The notes below the pieces were generated by a model. It was not told the DNA's origin. It searched no databases and saw nothing but the letters and a program-made list of their open reading frames with translations. From the NCBI GenBank assembly GCA_947596085.1, contig CANQEW010000027.1, positions 1 through 37,862 on the forward strand: a DNA stretch of 37,862 nucleotides, given 5' to 3'. Positions 15,401 to 23,470 of this stretch are shown here, piece by piece. The position numbers and the translations under genes are program-made. Source of the DNA: an uncultured Clostridia bacterium (lineage in GTDB: Bacteria; Bacillota; Clostridia; Christensenellales; Aristaeellaceae). The stretch's first letter is position 1; each line of letters begins with the position of its first letter.

Positions 15401-17128
15401 ATGAAGAGGGTTCTTTCCTATCTGCGGTACTATCGGCTCGAGAGCGCGCTGGGGCCGCTGTTCAAGCTGCTGGAGGCGGCGCTCGAGCTGCTGGTGCCCT
15501 TTGTGGTGGCGGCCATCGTCGATACGGGCATCCCCTCCGGCGACGCGGGCCGCGTGGCCCGCATGGGTCTTCTGCTGGTGGCGCTGGGGCTGGTGGGGCT
15601 GCTGAGCTCGGTCACGGCCCAGTACTTCGCCGCGAAGGCCGCCGTGGGGCTGGCCGCGAAGCTGCGCCGCGCGCTGTTCGCGCAGGTGCAGAAGCTCAGC
15701 TTCGCCGACCTCAACCGCGTCGGCACGTCGACGCTGATCACGCGGCTGACCAGCGACGTCAACCAGGTGCAGTCGGGCGTGAACCTGGCGCTGCGGCTGT
15801 TCCTGCGCTCGCCGTTCATCGTGTTCGGCGCGATGGCAATGGCGTTCGCGATCGACGCGCGCTGCGCGCTGATCTTCGCCGTCGCGATCCTCATACTGCT
15901 GGTGATCGTGTTCGGCATACTGCTGATCTCCATGCCCATGTACCGGCGCAGTCAGAATCAGCTCGACCAGGTGCTCCAGCGCACCCGGGAGAACCTGACC
16001 GGCACGCGCGTGCTGCGCGCCTTCGGCCGGGAGGACGACGAGATCGAAGCCTTCAACCGCGGCCACGAAAAGCTCACCAGGCTCCAGACCGCGGCGGGCC
16101 ACGTGAGCGCGCTGATGAACCCGCTGACCTACGTGGCCATCAACCTGGCGCTGGTCGCGCTGCTGCGCGCGAGCGGCGCTCGGGTGGACGCCGGGCGGCT
16201 GACGCAGGGCGAGGCGGTGGCGCTGGTGAACTACATGGGTCAGATCCTGGTGGAGCTGATCAAGCTGGCGAACCTGATCATCACCGTGAGCCGCTCCGCC
16301 GCCTGCGCCCGGCGCGTGAGCGCGGTGCTCGAGCTGCACCCGGGCCTGACATCCCCGGCCAGGCCCGAGGAGGCCGACCCCGCGCGGGCGGGCTGCGTGG
16401 AATTCGAGCACGTGTGCCTGCGCTATCCCGGCGCGAACGCGGATCACCTGACCGACATCCACTTCAGCGCCCGGCGCGGCCAGATCATCGGCGTGATCGG
16501 CGGCACGGGCTCGGGCAAGACCTCGCTGGTCAATCTGATTCCCCGCTTCTACGACGCGAGCTCCGGCGCCGTCCGCGTGGACGGCGTGGACGTCAGGCGG
16601 CAGAGCCTGCGCGAACTGCGCGCCCGCGTCGGCGTGGTGCCCCAGAAGGCGCTGCTGTTCCAGGGCAGCATTCGCGACAACCTGCGCTGGGGCGACCCGG
16701 AGGCGGACGACGCGGCAATCCTGGAGGCCGTGCGCGCGGCGCAGGCCGAGGACGTGATCGCGGCCAAGGGCGGGCTGGACGGCGAGATCGAACAGTACGG
16801 CCGCAACCTTTCCGGCGGACAGCGTCAGCGACTGACCATCGCCCGCGCGCTGGTTCGCAGGCCGGAGATACTGATACTCGACGACAGCGCCTCCGCGCTG
16901 GACTATGCCACCGACGCGCGGCTGCGCATGGCGATTCGCCAGCTTTCCTACCGGCCGACGGTGTTCATCGTGTCCCAACGCGCCGCTTCGGTGCGCTACG
17001 CCGACCGCATTCTCGTGCTGGACGACGGCCGGATTGTGGGCGATGGAACCCACGAGTGGCTGCTGCAGAGCTGCCAGATCTACCGAGAGATCTACGACTC
17101 CCAGTTCCGGGGGGAGGTGGGCGCGTGA
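15401..17128 (+). CDS. ABC exporter half-transporter, degenerate-site subunit
   Basis: 575-aa half-transporter: six-helix type I exporter domain (about 15-300) fused to an ATPase. Walker A is GGTGSGKT (367-374, Lys373) and the signature LSGGQ (470-474) is intact. However, the residue after the Walker B aspartate is Asp495 instead of the catalytic Glu (LILDDSASALD), and the switch histidine is Gln526 (VSQRAAS). Such changes mark the non-hydrolysing partner of heterodimeric exporters of the BmrC/TM287 type. It pairs with the next gene, whose start overlaps its stop. Likely exports drugs, lipids or peptides; the substrate is unknown. ATG 15401 has AAGGCGG 5 nt upstream; the in-frame GTG at 15395 lies too close to it. 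Confidence 0.92.
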   Translation: MKRVLSYLRYYRLESALGPLFKLLEAALELLVPFVVAAIVDTGIPSGDAGRVARMGLLLVALGLVGLLSSVTAQYFAAKAAVGLAAKLRRALFAQVQKLSFADLNRVGTSTLITRLTSDVNQVQSGVNLALRLFLRSPFIVFGAMAMAFAIDARCALIFAVAILILLVIVFGILLISMPMYRRSQNQLDQVLQRTRENLTGTRVLRAFGREDDEIEAFNRGHEKLTRLQTAAGHVSALMNPLTYVAINLALVALLRASGARVDAGRLTQGEAVALVNYMGQILVELIKLANLIITVSRSAACARRVSAVLELHPGLTSPARPEEADPARAGCVEFEHVCLRYPGANADHLTDIHFSARRGQIIGVIGGTGSGKTSLVNLIPRFYDASSGAVRVDGVDVRRQSLRELRARVGVVPQKALLFQGSIRDNLRWGDPEADDAAILEAVRAAQAEDVIAAKGGLDGEIEQYGRNLSGGQRQRLTIARALVRRPEILILDDSASALDYATDARLRMAIRQLSYRPTVFIVSQRAASVRYADRILVLDDGRIVGDGTHEWLLQSCQIYREIYDSQFRGEVGA

Positions 17129-18861
17129 ACCGCAGAGATACGCTGAAGCGCGTGCTCGCCTACACCGCCCACGCGCGCCTGCAGATCGTCCTCTCGCTGA
17201 CGTTTGCCTTCGCGTCCGTGGCGCTCACGCTGTACCTGCCGGTGCTCACTGGACGCGCGGTGGATCTGTTCGTGGGCGCGGGGAAGGTGGACTTCGCGGC
17301 GCTCGGAATGATCCTCGCGCGCATGGCGATTGTGATCGGCTTGACCGCGCTGAGCCAGTGGGCGATGTCCGTGTGCAACAACCGCATCACCTACCGCACG
17401 GTGCGCGACATCCGCCGGGACGCCTTCGCGCACATCCAGCGCCTGCCGCTGTCCTACATCGACGCCCATCCGGCGGGCGACGTGGTCAGCCGCGTGATCG
17501 CCGATGTGGACACCTTTGCCGACGGCCTGCTGATGGGCTTTACGCAGCTCTTCACGGGCGCGCTCACGATCCTCGGCACGCTGATCTTCATGCTGCGCAT
17601 CGACGTGGGGGTGACGGTCGTGGTGGTGCTGGTCACGCCGGTGTCGCTGTTCGTGGCGGCGTTCATCGCGCGGCGCACCTACGACATGTTCCGCCTGCAG
17701 AGCGCCACCCGGGGCGAGCAGACCGCGCTGATCAGCGAGGCGGTGGGCGGACAGAAGGTCGTGCAGGCCTTCGGCCGCGAGGAGGCATGCCAGCGGCAGT
17801 TCGACGAGATCAACGCGCGGCTGGAGAAGTGTTCGCTGCGCGCGACGTTTTTCTCTTCGCTGACCAATCCCTGCACGCGGTTCGTAAACTCGCTGGTCTA
17901 CGCGGGCGTGGCGATCTTCGGCGCGCTGGCCGCGATCACGGGCGGCGTGAGCGTGGGCCAGCTCACCTGCTTTCTGACCTACGCCAACCAGTACACCAAG
18001 CCCTTCAACGAAATTTCCGGCGTGGTCACGGAGCTGCAGAACGCCGTGGCCTGCGCCGCGCGCGTATTTGAGCTGATCGACGAGCCCGCCGAGGCGCCCG
18101 ATTCCGCGGACGCGCTGGAGCTGGCACGCGCCGACGGCAGCGTGGAGCTGGACGACGTGGAATTCCGTTACCTGCCCGAGCGCCCGCTGATCGAGGATTT
18201 GAATCTCGCCGCCGCGCCCGGCAGCCGCGTGGCCATCGTCGGCCCCACGGGCTGCGGCAAGACCACGCTCATCAACCTGCTGATGCGCTTCTACGACGTA
18301 GATGGGGGCAGCATCCTCGTCAGCGGCCGGGACGTGCGCGAGATCAGCCGCCGCAGCCTGCGCCGCAGCTTCGGCATGGTGCTGCAGGACACCTGGCTCA
18401 AGTCCGGCACGATCCGCGAAAACATCGCCATGGCCCGTCCCGGCGCGACCTACGAGGAGATCGTCGCCGCGGCGAAGGCGGCTCACGCCCACAGCTTCAT
18501 CCGGCGCATGCCCGGCGGCTACGATGCGGAGATCGGCGAGGACGGCGGCGGGCTGTCCGAGGGTCAGAAGCAGCTGATCTGCATCGCCCGCGCCATGCTG
18601 AACCTCCCGCCGATGCTGATTCTGGACGAGGCCACCTCCTCCATCGACACCCGCACCGAGCTTCAGATTCAAAACGCCTTCGCGAAGATGATGGAGGGCC
18701 GCACGAGCTTCATCGTGGCGCACCGCCTGTCCACCATCGAGAACGCCGACGCGATCCTTGTGATGCGCGACGGCCACATCGTCGAGACGGGCACGCATCG
18801 CGAGCTGCTCGCGAAGAACGGCTTTTACGCCGAGCTCTACAACAGCCAGTTCGCCCACTGA
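17125..18861 (+). CDS. ABC exporter half-transporter, catalytic subunit
   Basis: 578-aa partner of the preceding protein: type I exporter membrane domain (about 15-310) plus ATPase. Walker A GPTGCGKT (373-380), catalytic Glu502 after Walker B (LILDEATSSID) and switch His533 (VAHRLST) are all present, but the signature is LSEGQ (477-481) instead of LSGGQ. In a dimer, Walker A/B of this subunit faces the intact LSGGQ of the first, making one competent site. The other site combines this LSEGQ with the degenerate Walker B of the first. The frame extends far upstream, but GTG 17125, overlapping the previous TGA by 4 nt and preceded by GGAGG, is the real start. Ends in a terminator. Confidence 0.92.
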   Translation: MNRRDTLKRVLAYTAHARLQIVLSLTFAFASVALTLYLPVLTGRAVDLFVGAGKVDFAALGMILARMAIVIGLTALSQWAMSVCNNRITYRTVRDIRRDAFAHIQRLPLSYIDAHPAGDVVSRVIADVDTFADGLLMGFTQLFTGALTILGTLIFMLRIDVGVTVVVVLVTPVSLFVAAFIARRTYDMFRLQSATRGEQTALISEAVGGQKVVQAFGREEACQRQFDEINARLEKCSLRATFFSSLTNPCTRFVNSLVYAGVAIFGALAAITGGVSVGQLTCFLTYANQYTKPFNEISGVVTELQNAVACAARVFELIDEPAEAPDSADALELARADGSVELDDVEFRYLPERPLIEDLNLAAAPGSRVAIVGPTGCGKTTLINLLMRFYDVDGGSILVSGRDVREISRRSLRRSFGMVLQDTWLKSGTIRENIAMARPGATYEEIVAAAKAAHAHSFIRRMPGGYDAEIGEDGGGLSEGQKQLICIARAMLNLPPMLILDEATSSIDTRTELQIQNAFAKMMEGRTSFIVAHRLSTIENADAILVMRDGHIVETGTHRELLAKNGFYAELYNSQFAH

Positions 18862-18869
18862 GGCGAGGG

Positions 18870-18915
18870 GAGCCGGGGTCCATGCGGATTCCGGCTCTCT
18901 TTGTTAATTTTTGGC
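18870..18915 (+). terminator. Terminator of the ABC exporter operon
   Basis: Stem GAGCCGG/CCGGCTC (18870-18876, 18891-18897) extended inward by GTCC/GGAT pairs, followed by TCTTTGTTAATTTTT. Confidence 0.8.
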
Positions 18916-18932
18916 GCAAGTCACCCCACCTG

Positions 18933-18961
18933 TTGACATTTCTGCGGAGCGGACATATAAT
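18933..18961 (+). promoter_or_regulatory. Consensus promoter of the metal-resistance operon
   Basis: TTGACA (18933-18938), 17-bp spacer, TATAAT (18956-18961): a perfect match. The predicted start near 18968 falls on the first base of the operator, so a bound repressor would block the promoter. Confidence 0.85.
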
Positions 18962-18967
18962 TATCAC

Positions 18968-18983
18968 ATGAACGATTGTTCAT
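18968..18983 (+). promoter_or_regulatory. Operator for the CadC-like repressor
   Basis: Perfect inverted repeat ATGAAC-gatt-GTTCAT just downstream of the -10 box and ahead of the repressor gene. A further half-site-like TATGAA lies at 18983-18988. ArsR/SmtB-family operators have this form and position, so autoregulation released by Cd, Pb or Zn is expected. Confidence 0.7.
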
Positions 18984-19002
18984 ATGAATGGAGGTTGGAG
19001 AA

Positions 19003-19365
19003 ATGCTGGACGGAAACGGCGTGGAGCGCTGCGATGAATTCTGCACCCACGACGATCTGATCTCGAAGCTGCGGCCGGAACTTCCGGAGGAGGAGAAGCT
19101 CTACGACCTGGCGGAACTGTTCAAGATTTTCGGGGACAGCACGCGCATCCGCATATTGTACGTGCTGTTCAAGGCGGAGGTCTGCGTGTGCGACATCGCG
19201 GAGGTGCTGGGCATGACGCAGTCGGCCATCTCCCATCAGCTGCGGCTGCTGAAGCAGGCAAAGCTGGTGCGCAGCCGCCGGGAGGGCAAGACGGTCTTCT
19301 ACGCGTTGGCGGACGACCACGTGCGCACGATCCTGGGCCAGGGCATGGAGCACATTGAAGAGTGA
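19003..19365 (+). CDS. cadC: CadC-like metal-sensing ArsR/SmtB repressor
   Basis: 120-aa winged-helix repressor. Both metal sites known from S. aureus CadC are visible, with residue numbers shifted by exactly three. The thiolate (alpha3N) site is Cys10, Cys14, Cys61 and Cys63 (in VCVCDIA). The alpha5 site is Asp104, His106, His117 and Glu120 at the C-terminus. The recognition helix is MTQSAISHQLRLLKQA (71-86). It should sense Cd/Pb at the Cys site, and possibly Zn. ATG 19003 was chosen (GGAGG at 8 nt, TTGGAG at 2 nt); the in-frame ATG 18988 overlaps the ribosome binding site. First gene of the operon with the HMA protein and P-type ATPase. Confidence 0.92.
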   Translation: MLDGNGVERCDEFCTHDDLISKLRPELPEEEKLYDLAELFKIFGDSTRIRILYVLFKAEVCVCDIAEVLGMTQSAISHQLRLLKQAKLVRSRREGKTVFYALADDHVRTILGQGMEHIEE

Positions 19366-19437
19366 CTTCGGGAAAAGAGCCTGTTTTGCGAATGGGATTC
19401 ACATTTTATATTCAAACAAACGAGGAGGGTGTTTCAA

Positions 19438-19659
19438 ATGAAGAAGGTTTTCAAGATGGTGGATCTGGATTGCGCCAACTGCGCGGCCAAGATGGAGAAC
19501 GAAGTGCGCAAGCTCGACGGCGTGACCGACGTGCGCATCAGCTTCCTCTCCCAGAAGATGACGCTCGAGGCCGACGACGCGCGCTTCGATGAAATCGCGA
19601 AGCTCGCCGCCAAGGCGTGCAAGAAGGTCGACGACGAAGTGGAGGTCGTGTTGAAGTGA
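19438..19659 (+). CDS. Free-standing heavy-metal-associated (HMA) domain protein
   Basis: 73-aa single-domain ferredoxin-fold HMA protein. Metal ligands are Cys12 and Cys15 in LDCANC. The acidic DCxxC form is typical of N-terminal domains of Zn/Cd/Pb ATPases, whereas Cu chaperones usually have MTCxxC. It ends in CKKVDDEVEVVLK. GAGGAGG lies about 9 nt before ATG 19438. The stop overlaps the start of the P-type ATPase by 4 nt, and that ATPase lacks an HMA domain, so this protein most likely supplies metal to it or replaces its regulatory domain in trans. Confidence 0.9.
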   Translation: MKKVFKMVDLDCANCAAKMENEVRKLDGVTDVRISFLSQKMTLEADDARFDEIAKLAAKACKKVDDEVEVVLK

Positions 19660-21527
19660 AGCTGCCGGCTTTCGTCGCCGATATGAACAAGAAGCAGCAA
19701 AAGCAATTCGCCTCGATTCTCGCGGCGGCCGCGCTGTACGTGATCGCGCTGCTGGCGCCGCTCGAGGGCTGGCGAAAGCTCTTGCTGTTCCTGCCGGCCT
19801 ACGCGGCGGTCGGCTGGCGCGTGCTGTGGAAGGCGGTCAAGAACATCTCCCGCGGTCAGGTATTCGACGAGAACTTCCTGATGGCCGTGGCCTCCATCGG
19901 CGCGATGTGCGCCGGGGAGTTCTCCGAGGCGGTGGCTGTCATGCTGTTCTACCAGGTGGGCGAACTGTTCGAGAGCTGCGCCGTGGGCCGCTCCCGCAAG
20001 TCCATCGCGCAGCTGATGGACATCCGTCCCGACAGTGCCAACGTCGAGCGGGACGGCGAGGTATTGAGCGTCGATCCCGAGGAAGTCGCGGTGGGCGAGA
20101 TCATCGTGATTCGACCCGGGGAGCGCGTTCCGCTGGACGGCACGGTGGTGGAGGGCAGTTCCAGCGTCGATACGACGGCCCTCACCGGCGAGCCCGTGCC
20201 TCGCACGGCGAAGCCGGGCGACGGCATCGTCAGCGGCTGCATCAACCTGAGCGGCGCGCTGCGCGTGCGCGTGGAGCGGGAGTTCGGCGAATCCACCGTG
20301 GCGAAGATCCTCGATCTCGTCGAGAACGCCTCCTCGCGCAAGGCGAGATACGAGAATTTCATCACGCGGTTCGCGCGCGTGTACACTCCGGCGGTGTGCG
20401 CCGCGGCGGTGCTGCTGGCGGTGGTTCCCTCGCTCTTCACGGGCGACTGGAGCGAATGGGTATCGCGCGCGCTGATCTTCCTGGTGGTATCCTGTCCCTG
20501 CGCGCTGGTGATCTCGGTGCCGCTGAGCTTCTTCGGGGGCATCGGCGGGGCGTCGAGGGCCGGCATCCTCATCAAGGGCGGAAACTATATGGAGGCGCTC
20601 TCTCAGGTGCGTTGCGTGGTATTCGATAAGACCGGCACGCTGACCAAGGGCAGCTTCGAGGTGAGCGCTGTGCACCCGGCCAGAGGCGGCGCGGAGGAGC
20701 TTCTCGAGCTGGCGGCGCTGACCGAGAGTTACTCCACCCATCCCATCGCCGAATCGCTGCGCAGGGCGTGGGGCGGAACGGCCGACGAAGCGCGCGTGCG
20801 CGACGTGGAGGAGATCTCCGGCAAGGGCGTGATCGCAAAGGTGGACGGCCGCGCCGTGGCCGCGGGCAACGATAAGCTGATGTGTCAGGCCGGCGTGCGG
20901 TTCGAGCCCTGCGCGGATCCGGGAACAGTGGTCTACGTGGCCGTTGAGGGCGAATATCTGGGCAGCGTTGTGATCTCGGATGCGCTCAAGCCCCAGGCGA
21001 AGGAGGCCATCGCGGCGCTCAAGACCTGCGGCGTGCGCAGCACGGTGATGCTCAGCGGCGACCGGAAGGCCGCGGCGGAGGCCGTGGGCCGGGAACTGGG
21101 CATCGACGCGGTGTATGCGGAGCTGCTGCCGGATCAGAAGGTGGCGCATTTTGAGAATCTGCTGCGCGGACAGGGAAAGGGCGAGACGTTGGCATTCGTG
21201 GGCGACGGAATCAACGATGCGCCGGTGCTCTCCCGTGCGGACGTGGGCATCGCCATGGGCGCGCTGGGTAGTGACGCGGCCATCGAGGCGGCCGATGTGG
21301 TGCTGATGGACGATAATCCGCGAAAGATCGCGTCGGCGATTCGCATTTCGAAGCGCACGCTGGGCATCGTGAAGCAGAATATTGTCTTTGCGCTGGCGGT
21401 GAAGTTCGTGATTCTCGCGCTGAGCGCACTGGGCTTGGCCAATATGTGGCTGGCGGTGTTCGGCGACGTGGGCGTGTCGATCATTGCGATTCTGAACGCG
21501 ATGCGTGCGCTGAAGTTTGAAGGGTGA
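19656..21527 (+). CDS. zntA: Zn/Cd/Pb-exporting P1B-type ATPase without HMA domain
   Basis: ATP-driven efflux pump for Zn2+, Cd2+ and Pb2+ in the membrane. 623 aa, about 100 shorter than E. coli ZntA because the N-terminal HMA domain is absent. Landmarks: TGEPVP in the actuator domain, the metal-binding CPC at 280-282 in SCPCALVIS, phosphorylated Asp324 in DKTGTLT, His362-Pro363 of the nucleotide-binding domain, GDGINDAP (516-523) and Asp604 near the C-terminus, equivalent to the Zn-ligand Asp714 of E. coli ZntA. CPC plus this Asp places it in the P1B-2 (Zn/Cd/Pb) class. GTG 19656 overlaps the HMA stop and has GGAGG 10 nt upstream; ATG 19683 is possible. Ends in a strong terminator. Confidence 0.93.
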   Translation: MKLPAFVADMNKKQQKQFASILAAAALYVIALLAPLEGWRKLLLFLPAYAAVGWRVLWKAVKNISRGQVFDENFLMAVASIGAMCAGEFSEAVAVMLFYQVGELFESCAVGRSRKSIAQLMDIRPDSANVERDGEVLSVDPEEVAVGEIIVIRPGERVPLDGTVVEGSSSVDTTALTGEPVPRTAKPGDGIVSGCINLSGALRVRVEREFGESTVAKILDLVENASSRKARYENFITRFARVYTPAVCAAAVLLAVVPSLFTGDWSEWVSRALIFLVVSCPCALVISVPLSFFGGIGGASRAGILIKGGNYMEALSQVRCVVFDKTGTLTKGSFEVSAVHPARGGAEELLELAALTESYSTHPIAESLRRAWGGTADEARVRDVEEISGKGVIAKVDGRAVAAGNDKLMCQAGVRFEPCADPGTVVYVAVEGEYLGSVVISDALKPQAKEAIAALKTCGVRSTVMLSGDRKAAAEAVGRELGIDAVYAELLPDQKVAHFENLLRGQGKGETLAFVGDGINDAPVLSRADVGIAMGALGSDAAIEAADVVLMDDNPRKIASAIRISKRTLGIVKQNIVFALAVKFVILALSALGLANMWLAVFGDVGVSIIAILNAMRALKFEG

Positions 21528-21571
21528 GCAACAAAGCAGCGAGTTGAGCAAAAGCTTATAGCGACGAGAAG

Positions 21572-21615
21572 GACAGGACCTGGATTCCGCAAGCGGAACT
21601 CAGGTCTGTCGTTTT
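21572..21615 (+). terminator. Terminator of the metal-resistance operon
   Basis: Two-part hairpin: outer stem GACAG(G)ACCTG with CAGGTCTGTC (21572-21582, 21601-21610, one bulged G) and inner stem TTCCGC-aag-CGGAA, then GTTTTAC. It lies between zntA and the first structured repeat. Confidence 0.75.
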
Positions 21616-21620
21616 ACATG

Positions 21621-21812
21621 CGGCAGCAGAATGGGATTCTAAAGGGCCAATGGCCCTTTAACGGGTCTGGGCGGCGCCCAGCGTAACCCAGGCAGCCCGC
21701 GCGGCGAATCCGGCTCCGGATGATGGATATAAACGCTTCATCACTGCCATACGCGGGCCGCCGCGGCGCTTTTCGGCTTGGAAAGCGCAGCTTTCCAAGC
21801 CGGAACAGCCGC
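21621..21812 (+). repeat. Structured repeat copy 1
   Basis: About 192 bp made of four successive stems. Stem a: TAAAGGGCC/GGCCCTTTA (21640-21648, 21652-21660). Stem b: GGGT-CTGGGC/GCCCAG-cgta-ACCC (21663-21672, 21676-21689). Stem c: a long-range GGCaGCCCGCG/CGCGGGCcGCC (21691-21701, 21752-21762) with a variable 50-nt loop. Stem d: CGGCTTGGAAAGC/GCTTTCCAAGCCG with a GCA loop (21774-21786, 21790-21802), enclosed by GCGGC/GCCGC (21763-21767, 21808-21812). The 5' end is CGGCAGCAGAATGGGATTCT. It begins right after the zntA terminator. Reverse-frame ORFs through it are judged spurious. Confidence 0.85.
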
Positions 21813-21917
21813 ACTAATTCTCAATGCCCAGGCCGCGCCCAATTCCGAAACGCTGCATTCATCCAAACCAGTTCGCAAGTTCGACGATATAGAAGGAGGA
21901 ACGGAGAAGAGTTAGCT
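21813..21917. other. Spacer between inverted repeat copies 1 and 2
   Basis: 105 bp without an ORF or tRNA. It contains a purine-rich AGAAGGAGGAACGG (21891-21904) that looks like a ribosome binding site, but no usable start codon follows before copy 2. Nothing else was recognised. Confidence 0.4.
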
Positions 21918-22112
21918 GCGGCTGTTTTGAATTGGGAAACATAGTTTCCCAATTCAAAAAGCGCCGCGACGGCCCGCGTTTGGTTGCGAATGACTGGGCG
22001 GTTCGCATTGCGAAAGTACAAATCAATGGCGCGGGCCGTCTGGGGTTACGCTGGGCTCTGCCCAGACCCGCTCAAGGACCTGAGGTCCTTGAGAATCTCC
22101 CTTCTGCTGCCG
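21918..22112 (-). repeat. Structured repeat copy 2 (inverted relative to copy 1)
   Basis: Same four stems in reverse orientation. Stem d: a perfect 16-bp TTTTGAATTGGGAAAC/GTTTCCCAATTCAAAA (21925-21940, 21944-21959) inside GCGGC/GCCGC (21918-21922, 21963-21967). Stem c: perfect GACGGCCCGCG/CGCGGGCCGTC (21968-21978, 22030-22040) with a 51-nt loop. Stem b: CTGGGC/GCCCAG (22051-22056, 22060-22065) with flanking GGGT/ACCC. Stem a: CTCAAGGACC/GGTCCTTGAG (22071-22080, 22084-22093). It ends CTTCTGCTGCCG. Its 5' end on the minus strand is 24 nt from the stop of the ROK gene, so it could form that gene's 3' untranslated region. Confidence 0.85.
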
Positions 22113-22135
22113 CGCGCTTTTATCGAAATGTTGAT

Positions 22136-23257
22136 CTAGATTCCGTACTGCGCCAGGTATTCCTCGATGTAGTGCAACGCCGCGCCCGCGGCGCTATCGC
22201 TGCGCTGGGACAGCCGAATGAGCGGAAGGCCCGTATCTCGGGCGATGCCCGAATCCCGCAGCGCGAGCTCCGTCAGCGCCGCGACATCCTCCTCCTTCAT
22301 ATACCGTGCCACTTCGCCGCCCAGCAGCACCTCCGCGTCCAGAATCATCTGCGCGCTATAGATGGCCGCGGACAGGTGCGAAAGGTAGTCCATCCACACC
22401 TCCGCGCAGCGCGCGTCGCCCCCGCGCAGCCTCTGAAAGAACTCCGCCAGAGGCATACCTGCGTCCATCTCCAGCGCCCCGGCGGAGCAATAGCTCTCCA
22501 CGCAGCCGCACTTGCCGCAGTAGCAGGGCCGGCCGCCGGGGATCAGCGTCATGTGCTCGATCAGCCCGCTGGGCAGATGCGCGCCCCCATGAACCGCGCC
22601 GTTCAGGATCACCGCGCCGCCGAGGTTCCGATCCAGCATCACGTACAGCGTGTCCCCGGGCGCGCTCTCCCGCCAGAGAGCGGAGAGGGCCGATGCCTCG
22701 GAGTCATGGCGCAGCACGCAGGGGAAGGGCAGGTGCCGGGCGAGCTGCTCCGGCGAGAAGCCATCCGCGTTCAGCACCGCGCCGAAAGTCACGCGCCCGG
22801 TCGTGCGGTCCACCGAACCCTGGATGCTCACGCCCACGCCCAGCACGCGGTCCCGGGGGAGGTTCAGCCCGATGAAAAAGTTCGCGATTTCGCTGCCCAG
22901 GCGGACGCAGTAATCGTCGTCTGCGCGAAAGGGGAGCTCCAGCTTGCGCTCCGCCAGCACATTCCCGTAGAGATCCACGGCGCACAGCCGCGCGCGGCGC
23001 TTGCGAATCTCCGCGCCCAGCGCGATGCGCGCGTCGGGAACGCAGGACACGATGGCCGCCTTGCGCCCGCCCGAGGACTGGAAGAAGCCGTCGGTGGCGA
23101 TCAGCCCCGCCGCGCTCAGCTCGCTGACGCAGCGGGCGACCGTGGGCAGGCTCAACCCCAGCCGTTCGGCGATCTCCGGCCGGGACAATGAGCGGCTCAG
23201 GTAGATCAGCCGGTACACGCGTTCCAGGTTGATGTTCTTCACGTTGGAGAGATTCAT
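22136..23257 (-). CDS. ROK-family transcriptional regulator
   Basis: 373-aa ROK repressor (XylR/NagC type). A winged helix-turn-helix (about 15-65, with LSRPEIAERLGLSLPTVAR) is followed by a sugar-kinase-like effector domain. The ROK zinc signature PCYCGKCGCVES is present, with a preceding His in IEHMTLIPGG. Such proteins bind a sugar or sugar phosphate and leave their operators when it is present. The gene is divergent from the aldo/keto reductase-gatD-gatZ operon and is the obvious candidate to control it and the following ABC importer operon. The AT-rich 263-bp spacer carries both promoters and two short palindromes. AAGGGGG lies 7 nt before the ATG. Effector unknown; a galactitol- or tagatose-related compound is inferred from neighbours. 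Confidence 0.9.
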   Translation of the reverse strand: MNLSNVKNINLERVYRLIYLSRSLSRPEIAERLGLSLPTVARCVSELSAAGLIATDGFFQSSGGRKAAIVSCVPDARIALGAEIRKRRARLCAVDLYGNVLAERKLELPFRADDDYCVRLGSEIANFFIGLNLPRDRVLGVGVSIQGSVDRTTGRVTFGAVLNADGFSPEQLARHLPFPCVLRHDSEASALSALWRESAPGDTLYVMLDRNLGGAVILNGAVHGGAHLPSGLIEHMTLIPGGRPCYCGKCGCVESYCSAGALEMDAGMPLAEFFQRLRGGDARCAEVWMDYLSHLSAAIYSAQMILDAEVLLGGEVARYMKEEDVAALTELALRDSGIARDTGLPLIRLSQRSDSAAGAALHYIEEYLAQYGI

Positions 23258-23310
23258 GATTTTCCCCCTTGTATTCCAGGGACAAATGTGCGATAATAGG
23301 TAATGATTTC

Positions 23311-23339
23311 ATTATACTCTTAACGGAGCGAAAGGTAAA
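23311..23339 (-). promoter_or_regulatory. Promoter of the ROK regulator gene
   Basis: Minus strand -35 TTTACC (23339-23334), 17-bp spacer, -10 TATAAT (23316-23311), about 55 nt upstream of the ATG. Confidence 0.6.
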
Positions 23340-23352
23340 TCTTTTTAAGATT
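23338..23352. promoter_or_regulatory. Possible ROK autoregulatory operator
   Basis: Inverted repeat AATCTT-TTT-AAGATT touching the -35 box of the ROK promoter. Assignment as an operator rests only on symmetry and position; AT-rich DNA gives such repeats by chance. Confidence 0.3.
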
Positions 23353-23430
23353 AATTTTTGTTTGCAAATTATAATCGCGATGGGGGTGAGATTGAGAAAA
23401 TATTTTTTGACTTGAAAATCGTTGAAATGA

Positions 23431-23459
23431 TTGACAAATCAGCCGGTATATCTTATAAT
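23431..23459 (+). promoter_or_regulatory. Consensus promoter of the akr-gatD-gatZ operon
   Basis: TTGACA (23431-23436), 17-bp spacer, TATAAT (23454-23459): a perfect match, about 60 nt before the first gene. A strong promoter next to a divergent repressor gene implies tight repression. Confidence 0.85.
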
Positions 23460-23470
23460 GAAATTCAGAT

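Noticed and set aside
21614-21814. 66-codon minus-strand ORF in repeat copy 1, with peptides resembling those of ORFs at 33412-33750 and 33572-33790 in copy 3
   Set aside because: The shared peptide (GYAGR-PDPLKGHWPFRIPFCCR) comes from the conserved stems a and b of the repeat. Frames are not maintained across the variable loops, and there are no ribosome binding sites.
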